A stretch of 64,000 nucleotides of DNA. It comes from Streptomyces filamentosus. GTDB lineage: Bacteria > Actinomycetota > Actinomycetes > Streptomycetales > Streptomycetaceae. This document shows, piece by piece, positions 35,303 to 43,165 of the stretch. The position numbers were made by a program, and so were the translations under genes. The notes below the pieces were generated by a model, which saw only the letters and a list, made by a program, of their open reading frames with translations, ran no database searches and was not told where the DNA came from. Numbering within the stretch: position 1 is the first letter of the stretch; each line of letters begins with the position of its first letter. The stretch spans positions 372,001 through 436,000 of the forward strand of contig NZ_BNBE01000001.1 in assembly GCF_014654895.1 (NCBI RefSeq), written 5' to 3'.

Positions 35303-37368
35303 GAGGCGTTCTCCCTTCGCGAGGCGTTCGCGTGGTCCCGGTGGCGTTCCAGCAGGAAGCGGACGACTCCCCGGCGGCGGCCGGCGGTGCGGGCGAGTTC
35401 GCTCAGCAGGTGGTCGAAGGCCACCCTGTGGAACAGGTCGGGGTCGGCTTCGATCCGGCCCAGTGCCCCGGCCACCGCTTCGTACGTGGCCGGGTCGTCG
35501 AGCCCCGGCACGACGAGGGCGAAGCCCTGTGCCGGGTGGCCCTCCAGAATCCGGGCCAGGCTCGTCCGGACCGCGCCCGGCGTGCCCCGCTGGGGGAACG
35601 TCGAGAGCGACAGGGCGTGGATCACGTGCACCGCCAGCGTGTGCCGGGGTGTTCCCCGGCCGGCTTCCAGCCATCTCGTCACCGCCTCCAGGACCTCGGC
35701 GTGGTTCCCCGCCTCGGTGAGGAGGGCGCCCAGCGCGAAGGAGACGGCGGAACGCAGTTTCACGTCCAGTTCCGGGGAGGGACCGTCGAGGACGCCGTCC
35801 AGGAGCCTGAGGGCCGCGGCCGGACGGGCGAGACCGTAGCTGCCCCCGCAGGTCTCGGCCACGGTGCAGCGAAGCTCGGCCGACGACCGGCTCCACCGGC
35901 GCATCTGCTCCTTGACCGCCCCGGAGACCAGGGGGTGCTGGACGAGTTCGCCCAGCGCCACGGCGACCAGTCGGCGGCGCCAGCGGTCTCCCGAGGAGGC
36001 GAAGCGGTGCAGCTGGTTCAGTGCGCCGGGGCCGGTGGCGTGCGCGAGCACGCGCCCGATCGCCTCCCCCGCAGCCAGATCGAGGCCCGGCTGGTGGCCC
36101 AGCTGCTCCAGCGCTCCCCACAGTGCTTCTGGCATGCCCTCGAAGTCCAGCCACAGATGACGCAGGAGCGTCGCCGAGCGGTGCCTGCCGGAGAAGACGA
36201 CCGGCTGCACGGGACAGCGGTACCGGTCGGAGGAAGAGCTGCGAGGGGCCAGCGACCGGGCGCCGATGGCTTCGAGCCGGTCCTCGAAGGAAGGACCGAG
36301 GACGTCCGGCGGCCCGTCCTCCGGGTGCCCGCTCCGACCCGCCCCGGCGGCACGCTCACCGAGCAGGGGACGCAACGCGGCGGTGAACTGCTCGATCACC
36401 GTGCGGTCCTGTCCCGGGAGCAGGGCGATGGCCGCCATCAGAGAGACCTCGTCGGCGCTGTGCCGGGACCGGGCGAGTGCGGACCGGGCCGCCGCCTCCG
36501 TACCGGTGAGGAGGTCCTCCAGCACCGATTCGGCGGGGGCCGAGGTCTCCGCGGACTGCAGCAGCCCGTCCGAGAGGTCCACGGCGTCGCCGGGCAGCGG
36601 ATGCGTCGAGAGGTACTCGCCGAACGCGGGTGAGTCCAAGTCCTTGAGGAAGAAGGCGAGTCGTTCGCTTCCGAGCCTCCCCTCCGCGACCATGAGCCGC
36701 AGTCGCCTCTCCGCGACGTCGCGCGGTCCGGGTGCGACGTGCGCCGCTTCCCACCGGCCGCTGCCGGACGGCAGCCGGGCGTCCTGCGCCATGGTGACGA
36801 CCAGGTGCGCCCCGGCGCCTCGCAGGGCTTCGGCCAGACCGGCCAGCCGTACGCCGTCGAGCGAGCGGGCGGAGGCCGCCGGCAGCCCCTGGAGGAGGTA
36901 GCCGCGGCCGGCCTTCGGCCGCCACGCCGACAGGTCCTCCATCGCGTCCAGGCCCGTGACGCCACCCTCACCGTGCCTTTCGGCGAGAAGGGCGAACGCC
37001 GCCGTTCCGGCACCCGTCCCGGCCCTCGCCCTGAGCAGCACGATCCGGCCGTCCAGCACCTTCCGGCAGTGCGCGTACGACGGGGGCTCGACGAATCCGT
37101 ACAGCCGGTCGCGCACCTCGTCCGGCGGGTAAGGCCCCTCGCGCAGGCGCGGTTTGAGGATGCGCTCGGTGGCTTCGTCGTCCCAGTCCCACGCGGTGAT
37201 GTTCAGGTACGTGAAGTCGCCGCCCACGTTTCCCATCAACGCCACTCCGCCGTCGACCTGTTGGCGGGATCCGGGGAGGGGAGCGCCCGGACCAGCAGGC
37301 GGGACGGGCCGACCGGCGGCGGGCCCGCCGGTGACCGGGTCCGCGGCCGGACCGGGTCCCGCGTTCAC
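35299..37368 (-). CDS. STAND-like protein with degenerate P-loop and helical repeats
   Basis: 689 aa, GTG start overlapping the cyclase stop (GTGA). Residues 1-34 are Pro/Gly-rich and 36-54 carry the peptide ending MGNVGGDFTY shared with the cyclase. Residues about 107-125 (GRIVLLRARAGTGAGTAAFA) sit where a Walker A loop would be, but the Lys is absent; GYLLQGLPAAS and GAHLVVTMAQD correspond to later STAND core strands. From about residue 400 to the end the sequence looks like HEAT/ARM-type helical repeats (ELVQHPLVSGAVKEQMRRW). Likely a non-hydrolysing signalling scaffold or sensor. Function inferred. Confidence 0.6.
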   Translation of the reverse strand: MNAGPGPAADPVTGGPAAGRPVPPAGPGAPLPGSRQQVDGGVALMGNVGGDFTYLNITAWDWDDEATERILKPRLREGPYPPDEVRDRLYGFVEPPSYAHCRKVLDGRIVLLRARAGTGAGTAAFALLAERHGEGGVTGLDAMEDLSAWRPKAGRGYLLQGLPAASARSLDGVRLAGLAEALRGAGAHLVVTMAQDARLPSGSGRWEAAHVAPGPRDVAERRLRLMVAEGRLGSERLAFFLKDLDSPAFGEYLSTHPLPGDAVDLSDGLLQSAETSAPAESVLEDLLTGTEAAARSALARSRHSADEVSLMAAIALLPGQDRTVIEQFTAALRPLLGERAAGAGRSGHPEDGPPDVLGPSFEDRLEAIGARSLAPRSSSSDRYRCPVQPVVFSGRHRSATLLRHLWLDFEGMPEALWGALEQLGHQPGLDLAAGEAIGRVLAHATGPGALNQLHRFASSGDRWRRRLVAVALGELVQHPLVSGAVKEQMRRWSRSSAELRCTVAETCGGSYGLARPAAALRLLDGVLDGPSPELDVKLRSAVSFALGALLTEAGNHAEVLEAVTRWLEAGRGTPRHTLAVHVIHALSLSTFPQRGTPGAVRTSLARILEGHPAQGFALVVPGLDDPATYEAVAGALGRIEADPDLFHRVAFDHLLSELARTAGRRRGVVRFLLERHRDHANASRRENAS

Positions 37369-38264
37369 CGGTGGCCCCCGTCGCCGATCCGCTTGTCACC
37401 GGAGACGTTGTCTCCGCCGCCCCAGTGCTGGTTGGTTCCGCGATACGTGGTCGCGGGCGCAGTGTAGGTGAAGTCCCCGCCGACGTCGCCCATCATCGCG
37501 ACGCCCTCCCCGACCTGCTGGGAGTTTCCTCCGTACCCCCTGCCGCCCCTCTCGCCAGGCTCCGCGGCGGACGCCTCCGGGATCGTGCCCACGGCTTCCT
37601 CGCGCGGCCGGATGCCCGCCCGCACGAGGTTCCCCGAAGGCGAGGGGACGTAGAGCCAGGCCCGCTGCGAGAAGTTCTTTCCCTCGACGGTGGCCGGCAC
37701 TTCGACGCACCGGTCGGGGTGGAGTCCCGTGTAGGCAGCCCGTACGACGTCCTCGTAGACCCGCTCCGAAATGATCGCGGCGAGGTGGGTCACCTCCTCG
37801 CTCGCCGCGGCGAGGATCGCCTTGACCGGGCGGGAGTCCAGGAGCCGGTGCAGGTCGTTGCGGGCCGTGCCGTTGCCGTCCCCGGGCTCGCCCTCGTCGG
37901 GAAGCGGGCCGACGTGGACGCTGGCCCGGAGCCTGATCCGGGGACCGACGGCCTGCCGGTTGTACGACCCGAGCACGTCGTCAAGAACGCCCAGGAAGGG
38001 CCAGAGCACGAAGGGCAGGTGGACCGGGTCGAACCCGAAGACCACCCCGTCCCCCGTGTTGGCGGGAAAGCGCTTGGCGTCGCGCAACCGGTGCAGGTCC
38101 GCCCGCTCCAGGGCCTGGTCCACCAGCTGGGGGATCAGCCGGCTGACCGGGCCGTGCTGGGCGGCGGGCAGACCCGTGAAGTCCTTCGCGTCCACGGCGA
38201 ACAGAGCACGGTACGGCGGGAGCGGCCGGCTTTCGGCGTACGGGCGGGGCATGGGTGCAGACAC
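37365..38264 (-). CDS. Class III nucleotide cyclase, Pycsar (PycC)-like, with C-terminal assembly motif
   Basis: 299 aa. Start GTG (VSAPMPRPYAES) behind GAGGAG. Cyclase homology domain about residues 18-205: metal Asp25 in LFAVDAKDFTG, second metal Asp72 in NTGDGVVFGFDP, then IRLRASVHVGPL and the helix RPVKAILAAASEEVTHLAAI. The long N-terminal HAMP/transmembrane parts of adenylate cyclases are missing, as in PycC enzymes. Residues 249-267 hold the peptide shared with the next gene product, and 284-291 a second Gly/Asp motif (GDNVSGDK). Product (cCMP, cUMP, cAMP or cGMP) cannot be read from sequence. Confidence 0.75.
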   Translation of the reverse strand: MSAPMPRPYAESRPLPPYRALFAVDAKDFTGLPAAQHGPVSRLIPQLVDQALERADLHRLRDAKRFPANTGDGVVFGFDPVHLPFVLWPFLGVLDDVLGSYNRQAVGPRIRLRASVHVGPLPDEGEPGDGNGTARNDLHRLLDSRPVKAILAAASEEVTHLAAIISERVYEDVVRAAYTGLHPDRCVEVPATVEGKNFSQRAWLYVPSPSGNLVRAGIRPREEAVGTIPEASAAEPGERGGRGYGGNSQQVGEGVAMMGDVGGDFTYTAPATTYRGTNQHWGGGDNVSGDKRIGDGGHR

Positions 38265-38366
38265 GCGGATTCTCCTCACGAACGGTCCGTCGAGCAGCCT
38301 GGATCCGGCTGCTTCGAGGTTCCCTCCGTGCCTCTCCGTCGAGTGCACAGCGCTGGGCACATGGGG

Positions 38367-38382
38367 CGTGACCCAGATCACG
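38367..38382. promoter_or_regulatory. Crp-type operator upstream of the cyclase operon
   Basis: Perfect 16-bp palindrome CGTGA-CCCAGA-TCACG, the GTGA-N6-TCAC form recognised by Crp-family proteins. It lies between the Crp-family gene stop (38394) and the cyclase start (38264). Confidence 0.68.
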
Positions 38383-38393
38383 AACCGCCGCCC

Positions 38394-39053
38394 TCAGTCG
38401 GCCGCCGCCCAGCGCCGCAGGGCTTCCACGTCCCGGATGACGATCACCCGCCGCGCCGTTTCGACCAGCCCGACGGCCCGTAGCTGTCCCAGGCCGCCGA
38501 TGACCGCGTTGCGGGTGACGCCGATCGCCTGCGCGACCTCCTCCTGGCTCAGTCCCGTCAGCCGGACGGCGTCGCCCCCAGCCGTCTGGCCGGTGAGCGC
38601 GGCCAGTCTCAGCAGCGTACGCGCCAGCCTCACGAGCAAGGGCAGCGTCTGCAGTTCGCCTCGGTGGAGGTCTGACTCCCGCATCCTGGCGAGTGCTTGG
38701 CGCATCAGATGGATGACCAGTCCGCGCTCCTCGACGAACCGTACGAAGCGCTTGGCGTCCAGGACGACCGCGGCACAGGGCGTCAGCGCGACGACGTCCG
38801 CCGTGCGTGCGGTTCCGTGGAAGACCGACACCTCGCCGAGGAGGTCCCCCGGCCCCCGGAACGCGAGCCAGGTCTTCGCGCCGTTGGACTCGCGGCACAC
38901 CACTTTGGCCAGACCTGAGGTGAGCGCCAGGAGGTGCGTCCCGGGGGAACCCTGCCGCAGCATCACGCTGCGCGCCGGAAACATCCTGGTCACGCCTTGG
39001 CTGCGCAGGTCGCGCCAGACTTCGTCGGACAGCACGCGTCGCCTTCCCGTCAC
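38394..39053 (-). CDS. Crp/Fnr-family cyclic-nucleotide-responsive regulator
   Basis: 219 aa from a GTG (VTGRRRVLSDEVW), the start that gives normal Crp length. Residues about 10-110 form the cNMP-binding barrel. The phosphate-binding cassette is GDLLGEVSVFHGTARTADVV, keeping the Glu74 and Arg83 that contact ribose and phosphate in true cNMP binders. HTH at about 168-190 (LSQEEVAQAIGVTRNAVIGG). Same strand and directly upstream of the cyclase operon, with a Crp palindrome in the 129-bp gap. Probably senses the cyclase product and regulates the operon; this link is inference. Confidence 0.85.
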   Translation of the reverse strand: MTGRRRVLSDEVWRDLRSQGVTRMFPARSVMLRQGSPGTHLLALTSGLAKVVCRESNGAKTWLAFRGPGDLLGEVSVFHGTARTADVVALTPCAAVVLDAKRFVRFVEERGLVIHLMRQALARMRESDLHRGELQTLPLLVRLARTLLRLAALTGQTAGGDAVRLTGLSQEEVAQAIGVTRNAVIGGLGQLRAVGLVETARRVIVIRDVEALRRWAAAD

Positions 39054-39251
39054 GCCCCCACCGGTGAACCTCGGCCTCCCGAGTTGTACGCCGACGCGAC
39101 GAACGGCATCGGCGATCAGCCGACGTTGACCGAAAGCGATCGCGGCGGAGCGCGGGGTGTGCCGGGGCTCACGGTGACCTCCGCGGGCGGGGTGCCTAGG
39201 ATGCGTGGATACGGCAACCATCCATGCAGGCCCGCACGAGGGGACGGATCC

Positions 39252-40064
39252 GTGAGCGCAGGCGCCGACGGCCGCGAGAGCTACTACGAGCGGACGGGAG
39301 AGGGGCGTTACAAGCCCACGGCGCACGCGGGCGGGGCGTGGAGCGCGGACGAGCAGCACTTCAGTCCGGTGTCGGGACTCCTGGTGCACGCGGTCGACCG
39401 GTATCTGGAGGGGCGGCCGGGAGGCGCGGGCGGGCTGCTGCCGGGGCGGATCGGTTACGACATCCTCGGGCGGATCGCGCTCGACGAGTGCGAGGTCACC
39501 GTCGAGAGCGTCCGGCCGGGCCGGACCATCGAACTCCTCGAAGCGACCATGGCCATCGGCGGCCGGGCCGTGGTCCGGGCACGGGTCTGGCTGCTCGCGG
39601 AGCTGGACTCCTCGGCCGTCGCCCACTCCTCCGCCGAGCCGCTGCCCGCCCCCGGGGAGGTGCCGGTCTGGCCCATGGGAGACGCGTGGGACGGCGGGTA
39701 CGTCTCCTCCATCGAGGTCCGCCGGACGGCCTCGTCCCGGCCGGGGCGGGGCACCGCCTGGCTGTCCACGCCGCTCGCGCTCGTCGCGGGCGAGGAGAGC
39801 GGCGCCCTCGCCTCGTACCTGACCCTCGTGGACACCGCGAACGGCATCGCCGTCCTCCAGGACCCCGCCGACTGGATGTTCCCCAACGTCGACCTGACCG
39901 TCCACCTGTACCGGCAGCCGCGCGGGCCCTGGACCGGGCTCGACACCACCGTCGCCTTCGGGCCGACCGGGCAGGGCCTCACCAGCAGCGTCCTCCACGA
40001 CGTGGACGGGCCCGTGGGCCGCGCCGAGCAGATCCTCACCGTCCGGCCGCAGCCGCGTCCCTGA
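39252..40064 (+). CDS. Acyl-CoA thioesterase family protein (hotdog fold)
   Basis: 270 aa, GTG start with GAGGGGAC. Double-hotdog layout: N-terminal half with GLLVHAVDRYLEGRPGG and RIGYDILGRIALDECEVTVE, C-terminal half with DTANGIAVLQDPADWMFPNV and TTVAFGPTGQGLTSSVLHD, the latter being the catalytic-side motif of TesB/FadM-like proteins. Hydrolyses acyl-CoA thioesters; chain length unknown. Monocistronic, divergent from the Crp-family gene. Confidence 0.85.
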   Translation: MSAGADGRESYYERTGEGRYKPTAHAGGAWSADEQHFSPVSGLLVHAVDRYLEGRPGGAGGLLPGRIGYDILGRIALDECEVTVESVRPGRTIELLEATMAIGGRAVVRARVWLLAELDSSAVAHSSAEPLPAPGEVPVWPMGDAWDGGYVSSIEVRRTASSRPGRGTAWLSTPLALVAGEESGALASYLTLVDTANGIAVLQDPADWMFPNVDLTVHLYRQPRGPWTGLDTTVAFGPTGQGLTSSVLHDVDGPVGRAEQILTVRPQPRP

Positions 40065-40092
40065 GCTGCCGCGGGCGGCCGGGCACGGGCCC

Positions 40093-40830
40093 TCAGGCGC
40101 TCCAGACCGTGCCGCGCGCCTCGTACTCCAGCATCTCCTCCAGGCCCGCCGCCGCGTCCGCGCCCAGTTCGCGGCGGACCAGCCGCAGGCCCAGGTCCAG
40201 GCCCGAGGTGATGCCGCCGGCGGTGACGAGGTCGCCGTCGTCGACGACCCGGGCGTCCTTCACCAGGCCGCCCTGCCGCCGGAGGTCGGCCCCGGCCCGG
40301 TGGTGGGTGGTGCAGGGGCGACCGGCGGTGAGCCCGGCCGCCGCCAGGAGCATGACCCCGGTGCACAGCGCCGCGACGGTCAGTCCCGGGCGGGGCGCCG
40401 CAGCCAGGGCACGGGGCAGCGTGCCCCGGTCGATCTCGGCCCACACCCCGGGGTCGTCCCGCCGGGCGTAGCCGCCGCCCGGGACGACCAGGACGTCCGC
40501 CGCGCCCGGGTCCCAGGAGCGCAGGCCGCGCACCGCCGTCCCGTACGCCCCCGTCACGGCGCGGGCCCCGGTCGCGGAGACGTACCGGACCTCCACCGGG
40601 CGCGGGGTGAAGAAGCGGGCGGCGGAGAGGACCTCGTACGGGGCGGCGAAGTCGAGTTCCTCCACCCCGTCGAACATCACGACGTGGACGCGGAGCGGGC
40701 GGGACGGGTCCTGGGCCGACGCGGGTGCCGGAGCGGCTCCGGGCGCCGCGGCGGCCCCTGACGCCGCCGCGGCCGTCGGGGCCGCGACGCCGAGGGCGGT
40801 GGTCGTGCGGAGCAACTGCCTGCGGTTCAC
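40093..40830 (-). CDS. Exported DJ-1/PfpI-family protein (isonitrile hydratase/AraC-N-like)
   Basis: 245 aa. N-terminus MNRRQLLRTT with twin Arg and Ala-rich core suggests Tat export. The GATase1-like domain follows: VVMFDGVEELDFAAPYEVL, VPGGGYA, and the nucleophile elbow AALCTGVMLLA with the Cys, then TTHHRAGAD. The HH pair after the elbow matches DJ-1/PfpI enzymes of the isonitrile hydratase branch. An exported form is unusual for this family, which is mostly cytoplasmic. Substrate unknown. Confidence 0.83.
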   Translation of the reverse strand: MNRRQLLRTTTALGVAAPTAAAASGAAAAPGAAPAPASAQDPSRPLRVHVVMFDGVEELDFAAPYEVLSAARFFTPRPVEVRYVSATGARAVTGAYGTAVRGLRSWDPGAADVLVVPGGGYARRDDPGVWAEIDRGTLPRALAAAPRPGLTVAALCTGVMLLAAAGLTAGRPCTTHHRAGADLRRQGGLVKDARVVDDGDLVTAGGITSGLDLGLRLVRRELGADAAAGLEEMLEYEARGTVWSA

Positions 40831-41030
40831 GTGGTTCCCCTGTCTCCCGTGTCTCCCGTGCGACGGCAGGAGAGGGGTCGGGCGGGGAGCCCGTCCGGTT
40901 CCCGCCCGGTCCGACGCGCTCTTGTGGGGGCCGCCGCCGTCGCGTACTCATGACCCGACGGGTCGGGGGCGGCCGTGACCGCCGTCCCCGCCGCCCCGCC
41001 TCCGGAGAGGGGTGCGAGGATGGGCGCGCC

Positions 41031-41708
41031 ATGACACCAGGCCGCTGTGCGCGAGGAGCCCGGGCCGCGATGTTCGCGGCCGTCTGCGTGCTGCTCGCAG
41101 CCACCGGCCACGTCCTGATGTCGGGCCGCGACCTGCCCGCCCTCGTCCTCGGCCCGGCCTTCGCCGGGACGTTCGCCGCCGCCTGGGTCCTGGCCGGACG
41201 CGAACGCGGCCCGGCGGCCGTGACCACGACCGCCGTCGCCGTCCAGGGCGTGCTGCACGAGGCGTTCTCCCGGGCGCAGGGACCCGCCCCCGGCCCGGAC
41301 GCCGGCGCGGCCCCGCCCATGGACCACACCGCCATGGGGCACATGGGGCACATGGCCCACCTGGGCATGTCCCACGGCTCCCCCGGCGGCGGAGCCCCCG
41401 TCCACGACATGGCGGACATGGCCTCGTCGCCCGGCATGCTGTCCGCCCACCTCCTCGCCGCGCTCCTGAGCGGCCTGTGGCTGGCGCACGGCGAGCGGGC
41501 CTTCTTCCGGCTCGTACGGGCGCTGCCCCTCGGGCGCCGCCGCTCCCTGCGGCCGCTGTGGCGCCTGCTCTCCGCCGTGGTCCCCGCGCCCGCGCGCCCG
41601 CCCCGGGTCCGGTCCGTCCGCACCGGTGACGCGCCCGCTCCCCGGCGGCTCCTCCTCGCCCGTCCGATCGTCTCCAGGGGTCCCCCGCCGGCATCCGCTG
41701 TCCTCTGA
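41031..41708 (+). CDS. Membrane protein with Met/His-rich loop
   Basis: 225 aa. Three or four hydrophobic helices (AMFAAVCVLLAATGHVLM, LVLGPAFAGTFAAAWVLAG, LSAHLLAALLSGLWLAHG). Between them lies a loop rich in Met and His (MDHTAMGHMGHMAHLGMSH ... HDMADMA), the kind of stretch that binds Cu(I). It starts a plus-strand cluster with an ECF sigma factor and a PepSY protein. A role in copper or other metal homeostasis is likely but not proven. Confidence 0.7.
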   Translation: MTPGRCARGARAAMFAAVCVLLAATGHVLMSGRDLPALVLGPAFAGTFAAAWVLAGRERGPAAVTTTAVAVQGVLHEAFSRAQGPAPGPDAGAAPPMDHTAMGHMGHMAHLGMSHGSPGGGAPVHDMADMASSPGMLSAHLLAALLSGLWLAHGERAFFRLVRALPLGRRRSLRPLWRLLSAVVPAPARPPRVRSVRTGDAPAPRRLLLARPIVSRGPPPASAVL

Positions 41709-41865
41709 CAGCCGGCTCCCCGGGCCCGGCGGCGCGCACGCGCCGACCACCGCCGCCCGGGCCCCGGCCCTGCCGCCACGGCGGGCCGCGACCCCTCACC
41801 GGCGCCACGCCACGGCGCTGCCGCGCGTGCCGCCGGATCCTTCCGCTCCGTAAGGACGTACGGCG

Positions 41866-42525
41866 ATGACCCCTGCCCCCGACACCCTCAGCCCGGAGAC
41901 GAGGAAGCCCCCTCGGCTCCCTCGACTCCCCCAGCCCCCTCGGTCCCCTCGGCCTCCCCGGCCCTCCCGCGCCCCGGACGCCGGCACCGACGCGGCGACG
42001 ACCCTGCTCGCGCTGGCCGCGCGGGACGGCGATCCCGCGAAGACCGAGCTGTTCGTACGGGCCCTGCACCACGACGTCCGGCGGTACGTGGCGTACCTGA
42101 GCGCCGACCGCCAGGCCGCCGACGACCTCACCCAGGAGGTGTTCCTCCGCGCGATCACCGCGCTCCCCCGCTTCCAGGGACGGTCCTCGGCTCGGGCCTG
42201 GCTGCTCTCCATAGCCCGCCGCACCGTGGTCGACAGCCTGCGCCACGCCGCCGCCCGCCCCCGGCTCTCCGGGCGCGACGACTGGCAGAAGGAGGCGGAG
42301 CACACCCAGCCCCTGGGGCTGCCCGGCTTCGAGGACGGCGTCGCCCTCGCGGAGCTCCTGGCCTCCCTCCCGGCCGACCGGCGCGAGGCGTTCGTCCTCA
42401 CCCAGCTCCTCGGGCTGCCCTACGCCGAGGCGGCCGACGCCCTCGGCTGCCCGGTCGGCACGGTCCGCTCGCGCGTCGCCCGCGCCCGTACGGCCCTGAT
42501 CCGCCTGCTGCGGGACGCCGCCTGA
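41866..42525 (+). CDS. ECF-type RNA polymerase sigma factor
   Basis: 219 aa. First 30 residues are Pro/Arg-rich. Region 2 is ALHHDVRRYVAYLSADRQAADDLTQEVFLRAITAL with FQGRSSARAWLLSIARR, and region 4 is LPADRREAFVLTQLLGLPYAEAADALGCPVGTVRSRVARA. No dedicated anti-sigma gene is adjacent, which is unusual; the small Cys-rich protein or the membrane proteins beside it might serve. Likely directs this metal-related cluster. Confidence 0.88.
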   Translation: MTPAPDTLSPETRKPPRLPRLPQPPRSPRPPRPSRAPDAGTDAATTLLALAARDGDPAKTELFVRALHHDVRRYVAYLSADRQAADDLTQEVFLRAITALPRFQGRSSARAWLLSIARRTVVDSLRHAAARPRLSGRDDWQKEAEHTQPLGLPGFEDGVALAELLASLPADRREAFVLTQLLGLPYAEAADALGCPVGTVRSRVARARTALIRLLRDAA

Positions 42526-42588
42526 CGGGAAGCCCCCCGGGAGCCCGCCCCGCAGACCCGTCCCGGAGATCCGTCCCGGAAAACGGAA

Positions 42589-42619
42589 GGACCGCCGGAA
42601 CCCGGAGGGCCGGCGGTCC
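42589..42619 (+). terminator. Sigma-factor gene terminator
   Basis: Perfect 10-bp stem GGACCGCCGG (42589-42598) / CCGGCGGTCC (42610-42619), 11-nt loop, about 65 nt after the stop. Confidence 0.6.
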
Positions 42620-42694
42620 GACTCCTCTCCGGACGCGCCCGGAGGAGGCCGCGCCCGGGGAGGAGGGAGCGCTGATGGACGGGGAAGCGGAGGG

Positions 42695-42907
42695 CTACGC
42701 CGTCACGAAGCCGTCCAGCACGCCGGCCTTGGCCTGGGCGACCAGGTCGGCGAACTGCTCCTCGCTCATCTGCACCCGCTGGCCGAAGTCGTCGGTGATG
42801 CGGACGCGCCTGTCGGCGGGCGCGTCCGCGTCCACGAAGAGCTGCGGACAGCCGCAGTCGCACTTTCCGCAGAAGGTCGCGATCGGTTCCGGAGTCGTGT
42901 CGGGCAT
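42695..42907 (-). CDS. Small cysteine-rich protein, 70 aa
   Basis: Start ATG (MPDTTPEPIATF) with GAGGTGGCCCC upstream. FCGKCDCGCPQLFVD gives a dense CxxCxCxC cluster able to bind zinc, copper or a small iron-sulphur centre; the rest (RITDDFGQRVQMSEEQFADL) is a short helical part. Opposite strand to its neighbours, inside the ECF/PepSY cluster. Function unknown; metal buffering or redox sensing are possible. Confidence 0.7.
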   Translation of the reverse strand: MPDTTPEPIATFCGKCDCGCPQLFVDADAPADRRVRITDDFGQRVQMSEEQFADLVAQAKAGVLDGFVTA

Positions 42908-43059
42908 GGGGCCACCTCGCCGTCTCGGGATGTGTGGTCGTACCGGGCGCGTCGATGCTGCCCAGCAGCCCGCGTACGCCAAACCGCCCCGCCCCGTGAG
43001 GGAGGCCACCGACCTCGGCGGGAACCGGAGGGCACCGCCGGCCGACCGGACGCGCGACG

Positions 43060-43149
43060 CCCGTACCCGCACTCCCGCCCGTACCCGCACCCCTGCCCGT
43101 ACCCGTAGCCCCGCCCGCATCCGTAGCCCCACCCGCACCTACCTCTCAC
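43060..43149. repeat. 18-bp tandem repeat, about five copies
   Basis: Units start CCCGTACCCGCACTCCCG at 43060, 43078, 43096, 43114 and 43132, decaying toward the PepSY start codon at 43166. The region lies between divergent genes, where the PepSY promoter should be. Confidence 0.75.
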
Positions 43150-43165
43150 ACCTCGGGGGACATCC

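Noticed and set aside
35332..36633. 433-codon plus-strand frame inside the defence-like operon
   Set aside because: Antisense to the STAND-like gene. The minus-strand frame has 4-nt overlaps on both sides, a STAND-like layout and the shared peptide.
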